A stretch of 64,000 bases of DNA. Origin: an uncultured Oscillospiraceae bacterium (GTDB lineage: Bacteria; Bacillota; Clostridia; Oscillospirales; Oscillospiraceae). Below are positions 43,229 through 50,700 of the stretch, one piece after another. Position numbers and translations under genes: made by a program. Position 1 is the stretch's first letter. Each line of letters begins with the position of its first letter. The notes under the pieces were generated by a model. The model was given only the letters and a program-made list of their open reading frames with translations. It was not told the DNA's origin and searched no databases. The stretch is from NCBI GenBank assembly GCA_944385035.1, contig CALWVV010000003.1, positions 1-64,000 of the forward strand. The letters run 5' to 3'.

Positions 43229-43936
43229 TTAGTCCGTAAAATAATCCGGATAGGCAGAGATAATCGCTTGGGCGCATTCCAGCCACCGCCCCAAGTGCCG
43301 TTGGCAAAAAACACTGATATCCACGTCGGCCGGGATCCCCAATGACAAGTAGTAATAAAGTTTTTTGTGCTCCTCCAAAATCAAGTTTTGGTCCGGACGG
43401 CTGACCGCGCTGTCCAAATAGCGCACCCGGTCAAAGTGGGCACACATCTTATGGACGCAGTCGCCAATCCGTTCCCGCCCGCTAAATTTGTACAGAAACA
43501 TATGCATAGCGTCATCCAGGAAGAAAAATTCCGGACTAATACTGCCTGCACACTTATTCAAAACTTCCTCTTGGTTTGCCAAATTTTCCTTTAACAGGCT
43601 AATGCAGTCCGCGGACAATTTTCCTGCCAACTCCTGCACAATCACATTTTCCAGCACCAGGCGCATAAAGTAGCCCTCGCGTACACTGCTCAGGCTGATC
43701 CGGCTCACCTTACTGCCACGCTGGGGCATAATATCCACAAGTCCCTCATCTTTCAATAAAATCAGGGCTTCCCGGATGGGAGTGCGGCTCATTTCCAGGC
43801 ACTCGATCAATTCCGATTCATTTAGGACAGTGTCGGGCGGCAAGCACATTGTAACAATGTTATGGCGCAGCACCCGGTAAGCATACTCCCGCCCCCGCTC
43901 GCCATCGCGGCGTTCATCCATACATTCCAGTTTCAT
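43229..43936 (-). CDS. GntR family regulator, FCD domain (UxuR/ExuR-like)
   Basis: 235 residues. The N-terminal winged helix contains ESELIECLEMSRTPIREALILLKDEGLV, followed by an all-helical FCD effector domain (about 95-225) with His and Asp residues of the usual metal site (DAMHMFLYKFSG, EEHKKLYYYLSLG). FadR-subfamily members often sense uronates. It heads the uxaB-uxaA operon and probably controls all hexuronate genes here. The start follows GAGGAGG with somewhat long spacing. Confidence 0.92.
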   Translation of the reverse strand: MKLECMDERRDGERGREYAYRVLRHNIVTMCLPPDTVLNESELIECLEMSRTPIREALILLKDEGLVDIMPQRGSKVSRISLSSVREGYFMRLVLENVIVQELAGKLSADCISLLKENLANQEEVLNKCAGSISPEFFFLDDAMHMFLYKFSGRERIGDCVHKMCAHFDRVRYLDSAVSRPDQNLILEEHKKLYYYLSLGIPADVDISVFCQRHLGRWLECAQAIISAYPDYFTD

Positions 43937-44007
43937 CGTTTCTCACATCCTCCTCAGCCAGCCCCTTGGACCCGTGATCGCATTTTTTCTGTCGGTCCGA
44001 TATAAAA

Positions 44008-44041
44008 GCCGGGGAGCTTGCGATTCTTTCAGCTCCCCGGC
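44008..44041 (-). terminator. Terminator of the uxuA-uxuB-kdgK-eda operon
   Basis: GCCGGGGAGCT (44008-44018) pairs with AGCTCCCCGGC (44031-44041), followed by UUUUAUAU on the minus strand, 16 bp after the aldolase stop. Confidence 0.88.
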
Positions 44042-44056
44042 CCATTTGCAGCTAAT

Positions 44057-44695
44057 TTACCCTCTGCACTCTTTGACGATCTGGACCGCCTCAGCTGTCA
44101 AAGCACGTATCTTATCAAACTCTCCCGCTTTGATCATATCTCCCTTGACCATCCAGCTTCCGCCGCAGGCCCAGATCCGATTGTAGCCCAGGTATTTCCG
44201 AACATTATCCGCATTGATGCCGCCCGTGGGCATAAAGCTCATATCTACATAAGGCGCCGCAATCGCCTTAATGTAATCCAAACCGCCAGCCTGCTCCGCC
44301 GGGAAGAATTTCACCACATCCAGGCCAAACTCCAACGCCTGCTCCACATCGCTGGGGTTCGCGCAGCCAGGGGTAATGGGAATATTCCGATCCACACAGT
44401 ACTTGGTCACTTTGGGATTGAGACCGGGGCTGACAATAAACTTGGCCCCGGCAGCCACGGCCCGGTCCACCTGCTCTGTGGTCAGAACCGTTCCGGCTCC
44501 CACCAGCATCTCAGGGTATGCCTCTGAAATCAGCCGGATGCTCTCTTCGGCAGCGGCCGTGCGGAAGGTGACCTCTGCACAGGGCAGGCCGCCCTCCATC
44601 AGCGCCTTAGCCAGAGGCACGGCGTCTTTGGCATCATTGAGCACAACAACCGGTACGATCCCCAGTTCATGAATTTTCTCTAAAACTGCATTCAT
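44057..44695 (-). CDS. eda: 2-keto-3-deoxy-6-phosphogluconate aldolase
   Basis: 212 residues, a class I TIM-barrel aldolase that splits KDPG into pyruvate and glyceraldehyde-3-phosphate. The catalytic Glu is in GLPCAEVTFRTAAA, VGAGTVLTTEQV follows, and the Schiff-base Lys is in DVVKFFPAEQAGG. The C-terminal phosphate site is MPTGGINADN. It starts after TAGGAGG and is the last gene of the operon, directly after KDG kinase, completing the pathway. Confidence 0.96.
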   Translation of the reverse strand: MNAVLEKIHELGIVPVVVLNDAKDAVPLAKALMEGGLPCAEVTFRTAAAEESIRLISEAYPEMLVGAGTVLTTEQVDRAVAAGAKFIVSPGLNPKVTKYCVDRNIPITPGCANPSDVEQALEFGLDVVKFFPAEQAGGLDYIKAIAAPYVDMSFMPTGGINADNVRKYLGYNRIWACGGSWMVKGDMIKAGEFDKIRALTAEAVQIVKECRG

Positions 44696-44736
44696 TTTAT
44701 ATGCCTCCTATTGCACAAGTAACTTTGCTTTCCTGC

Positions 44737-45834
44737 TCAGCGCTGGACACGGGCACCGGCGCCGCCCATAATGGCCTCTACCTCTTTCTTGCGGGCCATG
44801 GTCGTATCACCGGGCGTGGTCATGGCCAGGGCGCCGTGGGCCGCTCCGTAGTTCACAGCCAATTCGGCATCGCCAGTCGTCATCAGGCCGTAGATCAGAC
44901 CAGAGGCAAAGGAATCTCCTCCGCCAACCCGGTCCATGATTTCCAGGCCCTTGTAATCCTTCGCCTTATAAATCTCACCATCGGCCCAGCACAAGGCGCT
45001 CCAGTCATTGACGGTTGCAGTCTTGACCTGACGCAGGGTGGTGGCCACGGCCTTGAAGTTGGGGTACTCCTCCACCGCCTTGTTGATCATCTTCTTGTAT
45101 CCCTCAATATTCAGGGTCTTGAGGTTTTCGTCGTTGCCCTCGATCTGGAATCCCAGACAAGCGGTAAAGTCCTCCTCGTTGCCAATCATGACATCGACAT
45201 ACTTGGCAATCTCCTTGTTGACCTCCTGGGCTTTGGCCTGCCCGCCGATCGCACTCCACATAGAGGGCCGGTAATTGAGATCGTAGGACACAATCGTGCC
45301 ATACTTCTTGGCGGTCTTAATGGCATCCAACACGGTCTGGCAGGACTGTTCAGACAGCGCAGCATAGATGCCTCCCGTGTGCAGCCAGCGGACCCCCAGC
45401 TTTCCAAAAATATACTCGAAATCAAAGTCCTCACTGGTCGCTTTGGAAATAGCAGTGTTGGCGCGGTCAGAACATCCCACAGCCCCCCGAATACCAAAGC
45501 CACGCTCTGTAAAATTCAATCCGTTGCGGCAGATGCGGCCAATGCCGTCTGTCTTCATCCATTTGATGAGGGAAGTGTCCACTCCACCCTGGAGGATCAG
45601 GTCCTCCATCAGCAATCCCACTTCATTGTCCGCAAACGCAGTGATCACACCGGTCTTTAAGCCAAAGCAGCGGCGCAAGCCTCTTACCACATTGTATTCG
45701 CCGCCGCCTTCCCACACTTTGAATTCCCGCGCCGTACGAATCCGGCCCTCGCCCGGATCCAGCCGCAGCATAACCTCACCCAGGGACACTGCATCATATG
45801 TACATTCATTTGCAGCCTTCAGATTGAGTTCCAT
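44737..45834 (-). CDS. kdgK: 2-keto-3-deoxygluconate kinase (PfkB family)
   Basis: 365 residues of the ribokinase-like fold. SLGEVMLRLDPGEGRI opens the chain, GGGEYNVVRGLRRCFG is the substrate-side motif, and DRVGGGDSFASGLIYGL carries the catalytic Asp and anion hole. It phosphorylates KDG at C6 ahead of the aldolase. I use the ATG at 45834, with AAAGGAG 10 bp upstream, rather than a codon at 45864. It lies between uxuB and eda. Other PfkB sugar kinases cannot be fully excluded by sequence, but context decides. Confidence 0.92.
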   Translation of the reverse strand: MELNLKAANECTYDAVSLGEVMLRLDPGEGRIRTAREFKVWEGGGEYNVVRGLRRCFGLKTGVITAFADNEVGLLMEDLILQGGVDTSLIKWMKTDGIGRICRNGLNFTERGFGIRGAVGCSDRANTAISKATSEDFDFEYIFGKLGVRWLHTGGIYAALSEQSCQTVLDAIKTAKKYGTIVSYDLNYRPSMWSAIGGQAKAQEVNKEIAKYVDVMIGNEEDFTACLGFQIEGNDENLKTLNIEGYKKMINKAVEEYPNFKAVATTLRQVKTATVNDWSALCWADGEIYKAKDYKGLEIMDRVGGGDSFASGLIYGLMTTGDAELAVNYGAAHGALAMTTPGDTTMARKKEVEAIMGGAGARVQR

Positions 45835-45906
45835 CGTAACGATACTCCTTTCACATTTTACCATCTCAGCGGCTTCTGCTTTCGCCTCGGCACGCTGAAT
45901 GTCGAC

Positions 45907-47520
45907 TTACTCGTCCAGATATTTCTTCAAGGTAGCACGAACCGCTCCAGGTCCGCTGATTTCCTCCAAGAACATGTGCTCAATGGTATCCCCCAGGCCA
46001 ACCTTGTAGAGATCCACGCCAAAGATGTTTTCATTGGACAGGATGGGCTTCAGCTGCCCTGTGTAGGTCTCCGGTTTGCCCCACTGGATGCCAGACAACT
46101 GCTCGGTCAACTGGGGCAGCATGGGATCCGGCGAACGTTCAAAGCTCTCGCCCTCATCATTCACCCCCAGCAAATAGCGGCACCATCCCGCCAGGGCCAG
46201 GGGAATCGCGTTCAATTTTTTCGCATCGTGATACTGCGTAGCGTAGGCTTTGATAGTCTCGCCATATCGGATTCCCACTTTCTGTGAGGTATCCGTGGCA
46301 ATCCGCTGGGGCGTATCCGGCATAAAAGGATTGGGGATACGAACGTTAATGACCTCATCCACGAAATCCATGGGAGACAGAATGCCGGGATCTGTGACGA
46401 CGGGCATTCCCTCAACCGGTCCGATCTGATACACCAGCTTTTTAAGCTGTTCGTCCTTCATCTCATCCGCAATCAGCTGATACCCCAACACACAGCCATA
46501 TACGGCCAGAGCCGTATGCAAGGGGTTGAGGCAGGTGGTGACCTTCATGCGCTCTACCTTATTCACCGTCTCCCGGTCGGTCATATAGACGCCGGCTTTC
46601 TCCAGCGCAGGCCGCCCATTGGGGAAGCGGTCCTCAATCACCAGATACTGGGGCCCCTCCGCATTTACAAAGGGAGCAATATAGGTGCGCTTGCCGGTCA
46701 CCACAATATCCATGTCTTCTACGCCGAGCTTCTGCAGCTCCTCGCGCACGGATTCCGCCGGGCGGGGCGTAATTTTATCGATCATAGACCAGGGGAAGGA
46801 AACCTGCTCCTCATCGCTGAGGTAGGCCAGGAAGTCTTCGGGGACGAATCCCTTCTTCATCCACTCGCTGGCCATGGTAACCACAGCATTGCGCAGCTTT
46901 TCTCCGTTGTGGGAACAGTTATCCATGGAACAGACCGCCAGCTTGGCTTTTCCGGCGTTGTAGCGCTCCAACAGCAGGGCACAGACCACCGCTATGGCAG
47001 AATTTGCCTTGTCAGGGCCCGCGTCAATGTCCGCCTGAATAAAGGGCATATACTGGCCGTCCGGGCCGGTAAGCGCATATCCCTTCTCTGTGATGGTGAA
47101 GGAGACCATCTGCAGCTCAGGATTGCGGAAAATCGTTTTGAGCCGCTCCCATTCTTCTGCCACACTGCTGCGGGCCTTGATGGCCTCTGTAAGGGAGCCG
47201 ATCACAACCTTGTTGGTAGAGCCGTCTGTTTTCAGCGTGACGCCAAGAACCAGATTGTCATACGGGCGATAGATCTGGTCTACAACGTCAAAATCAAAGG
47301 CTTCCACACAGGTAATTCCCTTATTCGCCTCGCCCGCAGCCAGCAGTGTATCGGCCAGGCCGCCAATAAAAATCCGAAAAATATTTCCAATTCCAAAATG
47401 GACCCACACAGGAGATTCCTTTGTGCGCTCCACCACAGACTGAATATCATAGGCAGGAATTCTGATCCCTGCTTGTTCCCATGCCTGCTTGTCCTGCAGC
47501 CCTGCCAACGTCAGCTTCAT
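45907..47520 (-). CDS. uxuB: Fructuronate reductase (mannonate oxidoreductase)
   Basis: 537 residues of the mannitol dehydrogenase family, longer than most UxuB proteins. It reduces D-fructuronate to D-mannonate. VWVHFGIGNIFRIFIGGLADTLL forms the nucleotide-binding start, and MDNCSHNGEKLRNAVV and ERMKVTTCLNPLHTALA follow, the latter at the catalytic Lys/Asn region. It lies between uxuA and kdgK, 32 bp after uxuA. The start at 47520 follows GGGAGGAAATTGAGC; an open frame further upstream lacks a ribosome binding site. Confidence 0.93.
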   Translation of the reverse strand: MKLTLAGLQDKQAWEQAGIRIPAYDIQSVVERTKESPVWVHFGIGNIFRIFIGGLADTLLAAGEANKGITCVEAFDFDVVDQIYRPYDNLVLGVTLKTDGSTNKVVIGSLTEAIKARSSVAEEWERLKTIFRNPELQMVSFTITEKGYALTGPDGQYMPFIQADIDAGPDKANSAIAVVCALLLERYNAGKAKLAVCSMDNCSHNGEKLRNAVVTMASEWMKKGFVPEDFLAYLSDEEQVSFPWSMIDKITPRPAESVREELQKLGVEDMDIVVTGKRTYIAPFVNAEGPQYLVIEDRFPNGRPALEKAGVYMTDRETVNKVERMKVTTCLNPLHTALAVYGCVLGYQLIADEMKDEQLKKLVYQIGPVEGMPVVTDPGILSPMDFVDEVINVRIPNPFMPDTPQRIATDTSQKVGIRYGETIKAYATQYHDAKKLNAIPLALAGWCRYLLGVNDEGESFERSPDPMLPQLTEQLSGIQWGKPETYTGQLKPILSNENIFGVDLYKVGLGDTIEHMFLEEISGPGAVRATLKKYLDE

Positions 47521-47552
47521 GCTCAATTTCCTCCCATCCGTTCCAGTACAAA

Positions 47553-48638
47553 TCACTGTTTGCCCTTGTCACTTTTTTCAATGGCCTCCCAAAGGCCCTG
47601 AAGATATGTGGCGCCCAGCGCTCGGTCGTACAAACCATAGCCCGGTCTTCCAACCTCTCCCCAGATCATACGGCCATGGTCCGGACGGATATAGGTATCG
47701 GGGCAAGTGTCATAAATCGCCTTCATGATCTCATACAGGTCCAAATCGCCGGTGGAAGACAAATGAGCCGCCTCACGGAATTTGTGATGACCCAGGTATT
47801 TGATGTTGCGGACGTGCAGGCACCCAATCCGGTTCATCTCACCAAAATGGCGGATAATGGCCGGCAGATCATTATTCGGATCCGAACCCAAAGATCCCGT
47901 GCACAAACACAGCGTATTGCAGGGAGAATCGTACAGCTTCACAATCTTATCGTAGTCTTCCTGGCTGTGGGCAATGCGCGGCAGGCCAAAAATAGGCCAC
48001 GCAGGATCATCAGGATGGCAGGCCATAACGACACCGCACTCCTCGCAGGTGGGAATAATCCCCTCGAGGAAATATTTGTAATTGGCCCGCAGATCATCCG
48101 GGGTAATGGTCTCATAACGCTTTAAGGTCGTCTCCAGCTCAGCCAGGCGCTCGGGCTCCCAGCCAGGCAGAGAAAAACCGTTGCAATTTTCAATGGTATT
48201 GCGAACGATCTCCAGCGGTCCCATATTCCCCAGCTCAGCCTCGTCAAAATAAAGGCTGTTGGAACCGTCTTCCGGAATCTCACGGGCCAAATCAGTCCGC
48301 AGCCAGTCAAATACCGGCATGAAATTATAGACAATAACCTTTACGCCATACTTGGCCAGATTCCGAATCGTCGTGCAATAGTTTGCGATGTACTGGTCGC
48401 GGGTGGGTAAGCCCATCTTGATGTCTTCATGAACATTGACCGATTCAATCACTTCGCATTCCAGGCCGGCAGCACGAACCTCATCAATGTAACTCTTGAT
48501 TTCTTCCTCCGTCCAGACCTCTCCCGCCTCTTTATAATCCAGGAATCCCATCAGGCCTGTCATGCCGGGAATCTGTTTGATTTGGGACAAGGTGATGCTG
48601 TCACTGTTGGAACCGTACCAGCGAAACGTCATTTTCAT
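47553..48638 (-). CDS. uxuA: Mannonate dehydratase
   Basis: 361 residues. It dehydrates D-mannonate to 2-keto-3-deoxygluconate and needs Mn or Fe. [20 protein letters not shown] is the standard N terminus, and [52 protein letters not shown] and CTGSLGSD carry the metal-site His, Cys and Asp residues. [11 protein letters not shown] is near the C terminus. ATG 48638 follows GGAGG by 8 bp. It is the first gene of the uxuA-uxuB-kdgK-eda operon. Confidence 0.96.
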   Translation of the reverse strand: MKMTFRWYGSNSDSITLSQIKQIPGMTGLMGFLDYKEAGEVWTEEEIKSYIDEVRAAGLECEVIESVNVHEDIKMGLPTRDQYIANYCTTIRNLAKYGVKVIVYNFMPVFDWLRTDLAREIPEDGSNSLYFDEAELGNMGPLEIVRNTIENCNGFSLPGWEPERLAELETTLKRYETITPDDLRANYKYFLEGIIPTCEECGVVMACHPDDPAWPIFGLPRIAHSQEDYDKIVKLYDSPCNTLCLCTGSLGSDPNNDLPAIIRHFGEMNRIGCLHVRNIKYLGHHKFREAAHLSSTGDLDLYEIMKAIYDTCPDTYIRPDHGRMIWGEVGRPGYGLYDRALGATYLQGLWEAIEKSDKGKQ

Positions 48639-48723
48639 GCAGCAGTCCTCCATATGAATTCAAATTTTCAACCGACGTTTGATCAAAATGGCCGTCCGTT
48701 TTGCTTTTATCCTTTGCATCGCT

Positions 48724-48752
48724 ATACTAATATATTTTATTTTTCGTTTCAA
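48724..48752 (-). promoter_or_regulatory. Promoter of uxuA-uxuB-kdgK-eda
   Basis: TTGAAA (48747-48752), 17 bp, TAGTAT (48724-48729) on the minus strand. The leader contains CCGTCCGTTTTG (48692-48703, plus-strand reading), which shares nine bases with the uxaC start region. Confidence 0.7.
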
Positions 48753-48954
48753 TAATTAAATCCTATAAATTTCTTGTTTGTTTTTTGTCTATTTTTACAT
48801 GTTTTTTCAAGGAAATTACGGTTTTTATTTTTTTGGTGCGTTAAAATGCAGTTTTGATTTCTAAACTGATATATTACAAGCGAAAAAATTGTTCTTTTCT
48901 TCACCATTCTTATTCCTTACGATCCGCTAAATGGATCTTTTTTGCCCCAGGCAC
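48753..48954. other. AT-rich divergent spacer uxuA / RpiB-like gene
   Basis: The gene-free space between the two starts is about 406 bp. Beyond the two promoters it is poly-T/A-rich. A short inverted pair GATCCG / ATGGATC near 48921-48938 is visible, but nothing I can name. Confidence 0.45.
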
Positions 48955-48983
48955 TTGACATTTCTCCTGTTATTTGGTAGTAC
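48955..48983 (+). promoter_or_regulatory. Promoter of the RpiB-like gene
   Basis: TTGACA (48955-48960), 17 bp, TAGTAC (48978-48983). Confidence 0.65.
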
Positions 48984-49044
48984 AAGTTCAGTCAAGCTTT
49001 TCGTTCCTTAATATTTCAGTTACACATATGGGAGGTATATCGCT

Positions 49045-49521
49045 ATGAAAAAAGTTGTGCTGGCGTCCGACAATTCTGGTTTCCGGCTGAAGGAGGCCGT
49101 GAAAAAGCATTTGCTGGAACTTGGCTATGCGTTAGATGATGTGGGCATGGTCCAGGAAGATACCCCCGTGGCATACTACGATGCCGCTGTCAACTTGGCA
49201 AAAGCCATGCAGACTGGAAACTATGATCGCGGCATTGTCATCTGCGGCACAGGCGCTGGAGTCAGTATGATCGTCAATAAGTTCAAGCACATCTACTGTG
49301 TGGCCTGCGAGAGTGTTTACACCGCTGAGCGCTGTTCCCTGATCAACAATGCGAATGTGTTGGCCATGGGGGAAAATGTCGTCAGCTACGCTATGGGCAG
49401 CGAGATGGCCGAGAAGTGGCTGGCCGCCAACTGGTGTGAGGGCTTCAGCGACGAGCGCCGCAAGCGCAACGAAACTGGTTTTTCCATTCTTGCTCAAGTC
49501 GAGAACGAAAACTTCCGCTGA
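49045..49521 (+). CDS. RpiB/LacA/LacB-family sugar isomerase, divergent
   Basis: 158 residues with the RpiB fold motifs LASDNSGFRLKEAVKKHL and IVICGTGAGVSMIVNKF, the latter holding the catalytic Cys (C67) and Thr (T69). Two residues differ from classical ribose-5-phosphate isomerase B. The His after the first Asp is Asn (N10), and the ring-opening His of the HND/HNN motif is Ile (I100 in SLINNANVLAMG). Loss of both argues against ribose-5-phosphate as substrate. Its location, divergent from uxuA, points to a uronate-related aldose/ketose such as the unsaturated uronate product isomerised by KduI or DhuI. This is an inference. Confidence 0.82.
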   Translation: MKKVVLASDNSGFRLKEAVKKHLLELGYALDDVGMVQEDTPVAYYDAAVNLAKAMQTGNYDRGIVICGTGAGVSMIVNKFKHIYCVACESVYTAERCSLINNANVLAMGENVVSYAMGSEMAEKWLAANWCEGFSDERRKRNETGFSILAQVENENFR

Positions 49522-49639
49522 TCTTCTTCGGCACTCCGCCCGCCTGTCTGCGTTCCCTTTTCCAGAACAATGGCTCTTACCAGCCGGACAAGCAGAGATC
49601 CCATGATCCAAAGGGTATTGTTTTAAGCAGAAAAACAAC

Positions 49640-49674
49640 GAGACGGCCAAAGGCAGTTTGCCTTCGGCCGTCTC
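49640..49674 (+). terminator. Terminator hairpin after the RpiB-like gene
   Basis: GAGACGGCCAAAGGCA (49640-49655) pairs with TGCCTTCGGCCGTCTC (49659-49674) with one mismatch, followed by ATTTATG. It may also serve the convergent lysozyme gene. Confidence 0.75.
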
Positions 49675-49696
49675 ATTTATGTTCGATTCCCTTATA

Positions 49697-50566
49697 TTAC
49701 CCGAACATCAAGTTCAGGTCCACATTTCCTTCAATTCCGGCCACTGTACCGGTGTGGGTGTACTGCCACAGGTCAAAGTGGTAGTAGAAATCCGGCTTAT
49801 GGTCATACTCAGCTAGCCATAGGGTGTAGTCCGTGAGCTCCCGCAGATCATAGTGGAGATATCCCAGGTCCTGGTTAAAATAGACCGCAGGCTCATATCC
49901 TGCCTGAGCCACTTTTGCGCAGAAGGCACCGGCACACTGGGTGAGCATCTCACCAGTCAGGCCATCGGTACGTGCGTTTTGACCGGAGGTAATGGGCTCC
50001 CAGTCAAACGCGATGGGACCGGTCACCTGGTAGTCCTCAATGGCATTTAGGACAAAGGCCGCTTCTGCCTCGGCCTCCTGTGGAGTAATGGCCTGGGAGA
50101 AGAAATAGATTCCCACCTCAAGTCCCGCGTCCAAAGCCCCCTGGATGTTGGCCTCAAACCGCTCATCCATCATAAGTCCGCCTTCGGTGTAGCCCCGGTA
50201 GCCCAGACGGATAATGGCAAAGTCAATGCCGTCCGCTGCCACCGCCTGCCAGTCAATCTCCTGCTGGTAAAAGGACACATCCACCCCGGTTTTGGCCTGA
50301 ACACCGTCCTTCTCATAGATCACCCGCCCCTTTTCATCCAGAGAAAACGCCTCCCGGTCATAGGGATTGCGGGGCATGTCTTCCATGGCCAGCAGGGTTT
50401 GATCTCCATATTGGAAGGTCTCCGGTTCTGGGGCCAATTCTTCTCTCAACACCAGATACAAGGCCGAGCCCGCCATCACAATGGCCAGCACGGCCAGAAC
50501 CATCGCGGCAATTCCCAGCCAGTTTTTGGTTTGCTTCCGGTCTGCGCCGGGCAGATTGTCGTTCAT
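49697..50566 (-). CDS. Membrane-anchored GH25 lysozyme-like muramidase
   Basis: 289 residues. A short cytosolic N terminus and one membrane helix (about 17-40) are followed by a linker and a GH25 domain (about 90-289). KTGVDVSFYQQEIDW opens the barrel with the first catalytic Asp. YRGYTEGG, GIYFFSQAITPQEAEAEA and PIAFDWEPI supply the Asp/Glu pair, and FDLWQYTHTGTVAGIEGNVDLNL is the usual GH25 ending. It would cut peptidoglycan at the cell surface for remodelling. The start follows AAGGAGG. It is monocistronic; no phage genes are near. Confidence 0.93.
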   Translation of the reverse strand: MNDNLPGADRKQTKNWLGIAAMVLAVLAIVMAGSALYLVLREELAPEPETFQYGDQTLLAMEDMPRNPYDREAFSLDEKGRVIYEKDGVQAKTGVDVSFYQQEIDWQAVAADGIDFAIIRLGYRGYTEGGLMMDERFEANIQGALDAGLEVGIYFFSQAITPQEAEAEAAFVLNAIEDYQVTGPIAFDWEPITSGQNARTDGLTGEMLTQCAGAFCAKVAQAGYEPAVYFNQDLGYLHYDLRELTDYTLWLAEYDHKPDFYYHFDLWQYTHTGTVAGIEGNVDLNLMFG

Positions 50567-50638
50567 AGGAATTCCTCCTTCCGAGCTTCGACAATTTTCC
50601 CCATTATAACAGAGGCAGACGGAAATAGCAACGCGTGA

Positions 50639-50680
50639 AAAATCCCTCTCCAATTTCCGGTGAAATCAGAGAGGGATTTT
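50639..50680 (-). terminator. Terminator of asnA-metH operon
   Basis: AAAATCCCTCTC (50639-50650) pairs with GAGAGGGATTTT (50669-50680) on either side of an 18-base loop, 20 bp after the metH stop. Confidence 0.78.
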
Positions 50681-50700
50681 ATTCTTACCGATCCAAGCCG

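Noticed and set aside
49697..50566. GH25 lysozyme as a phage remnant
   Set aside because: It has its own membrane anchor, its neighbours are housekeeping genes, and no other phage-type gene is nearby.
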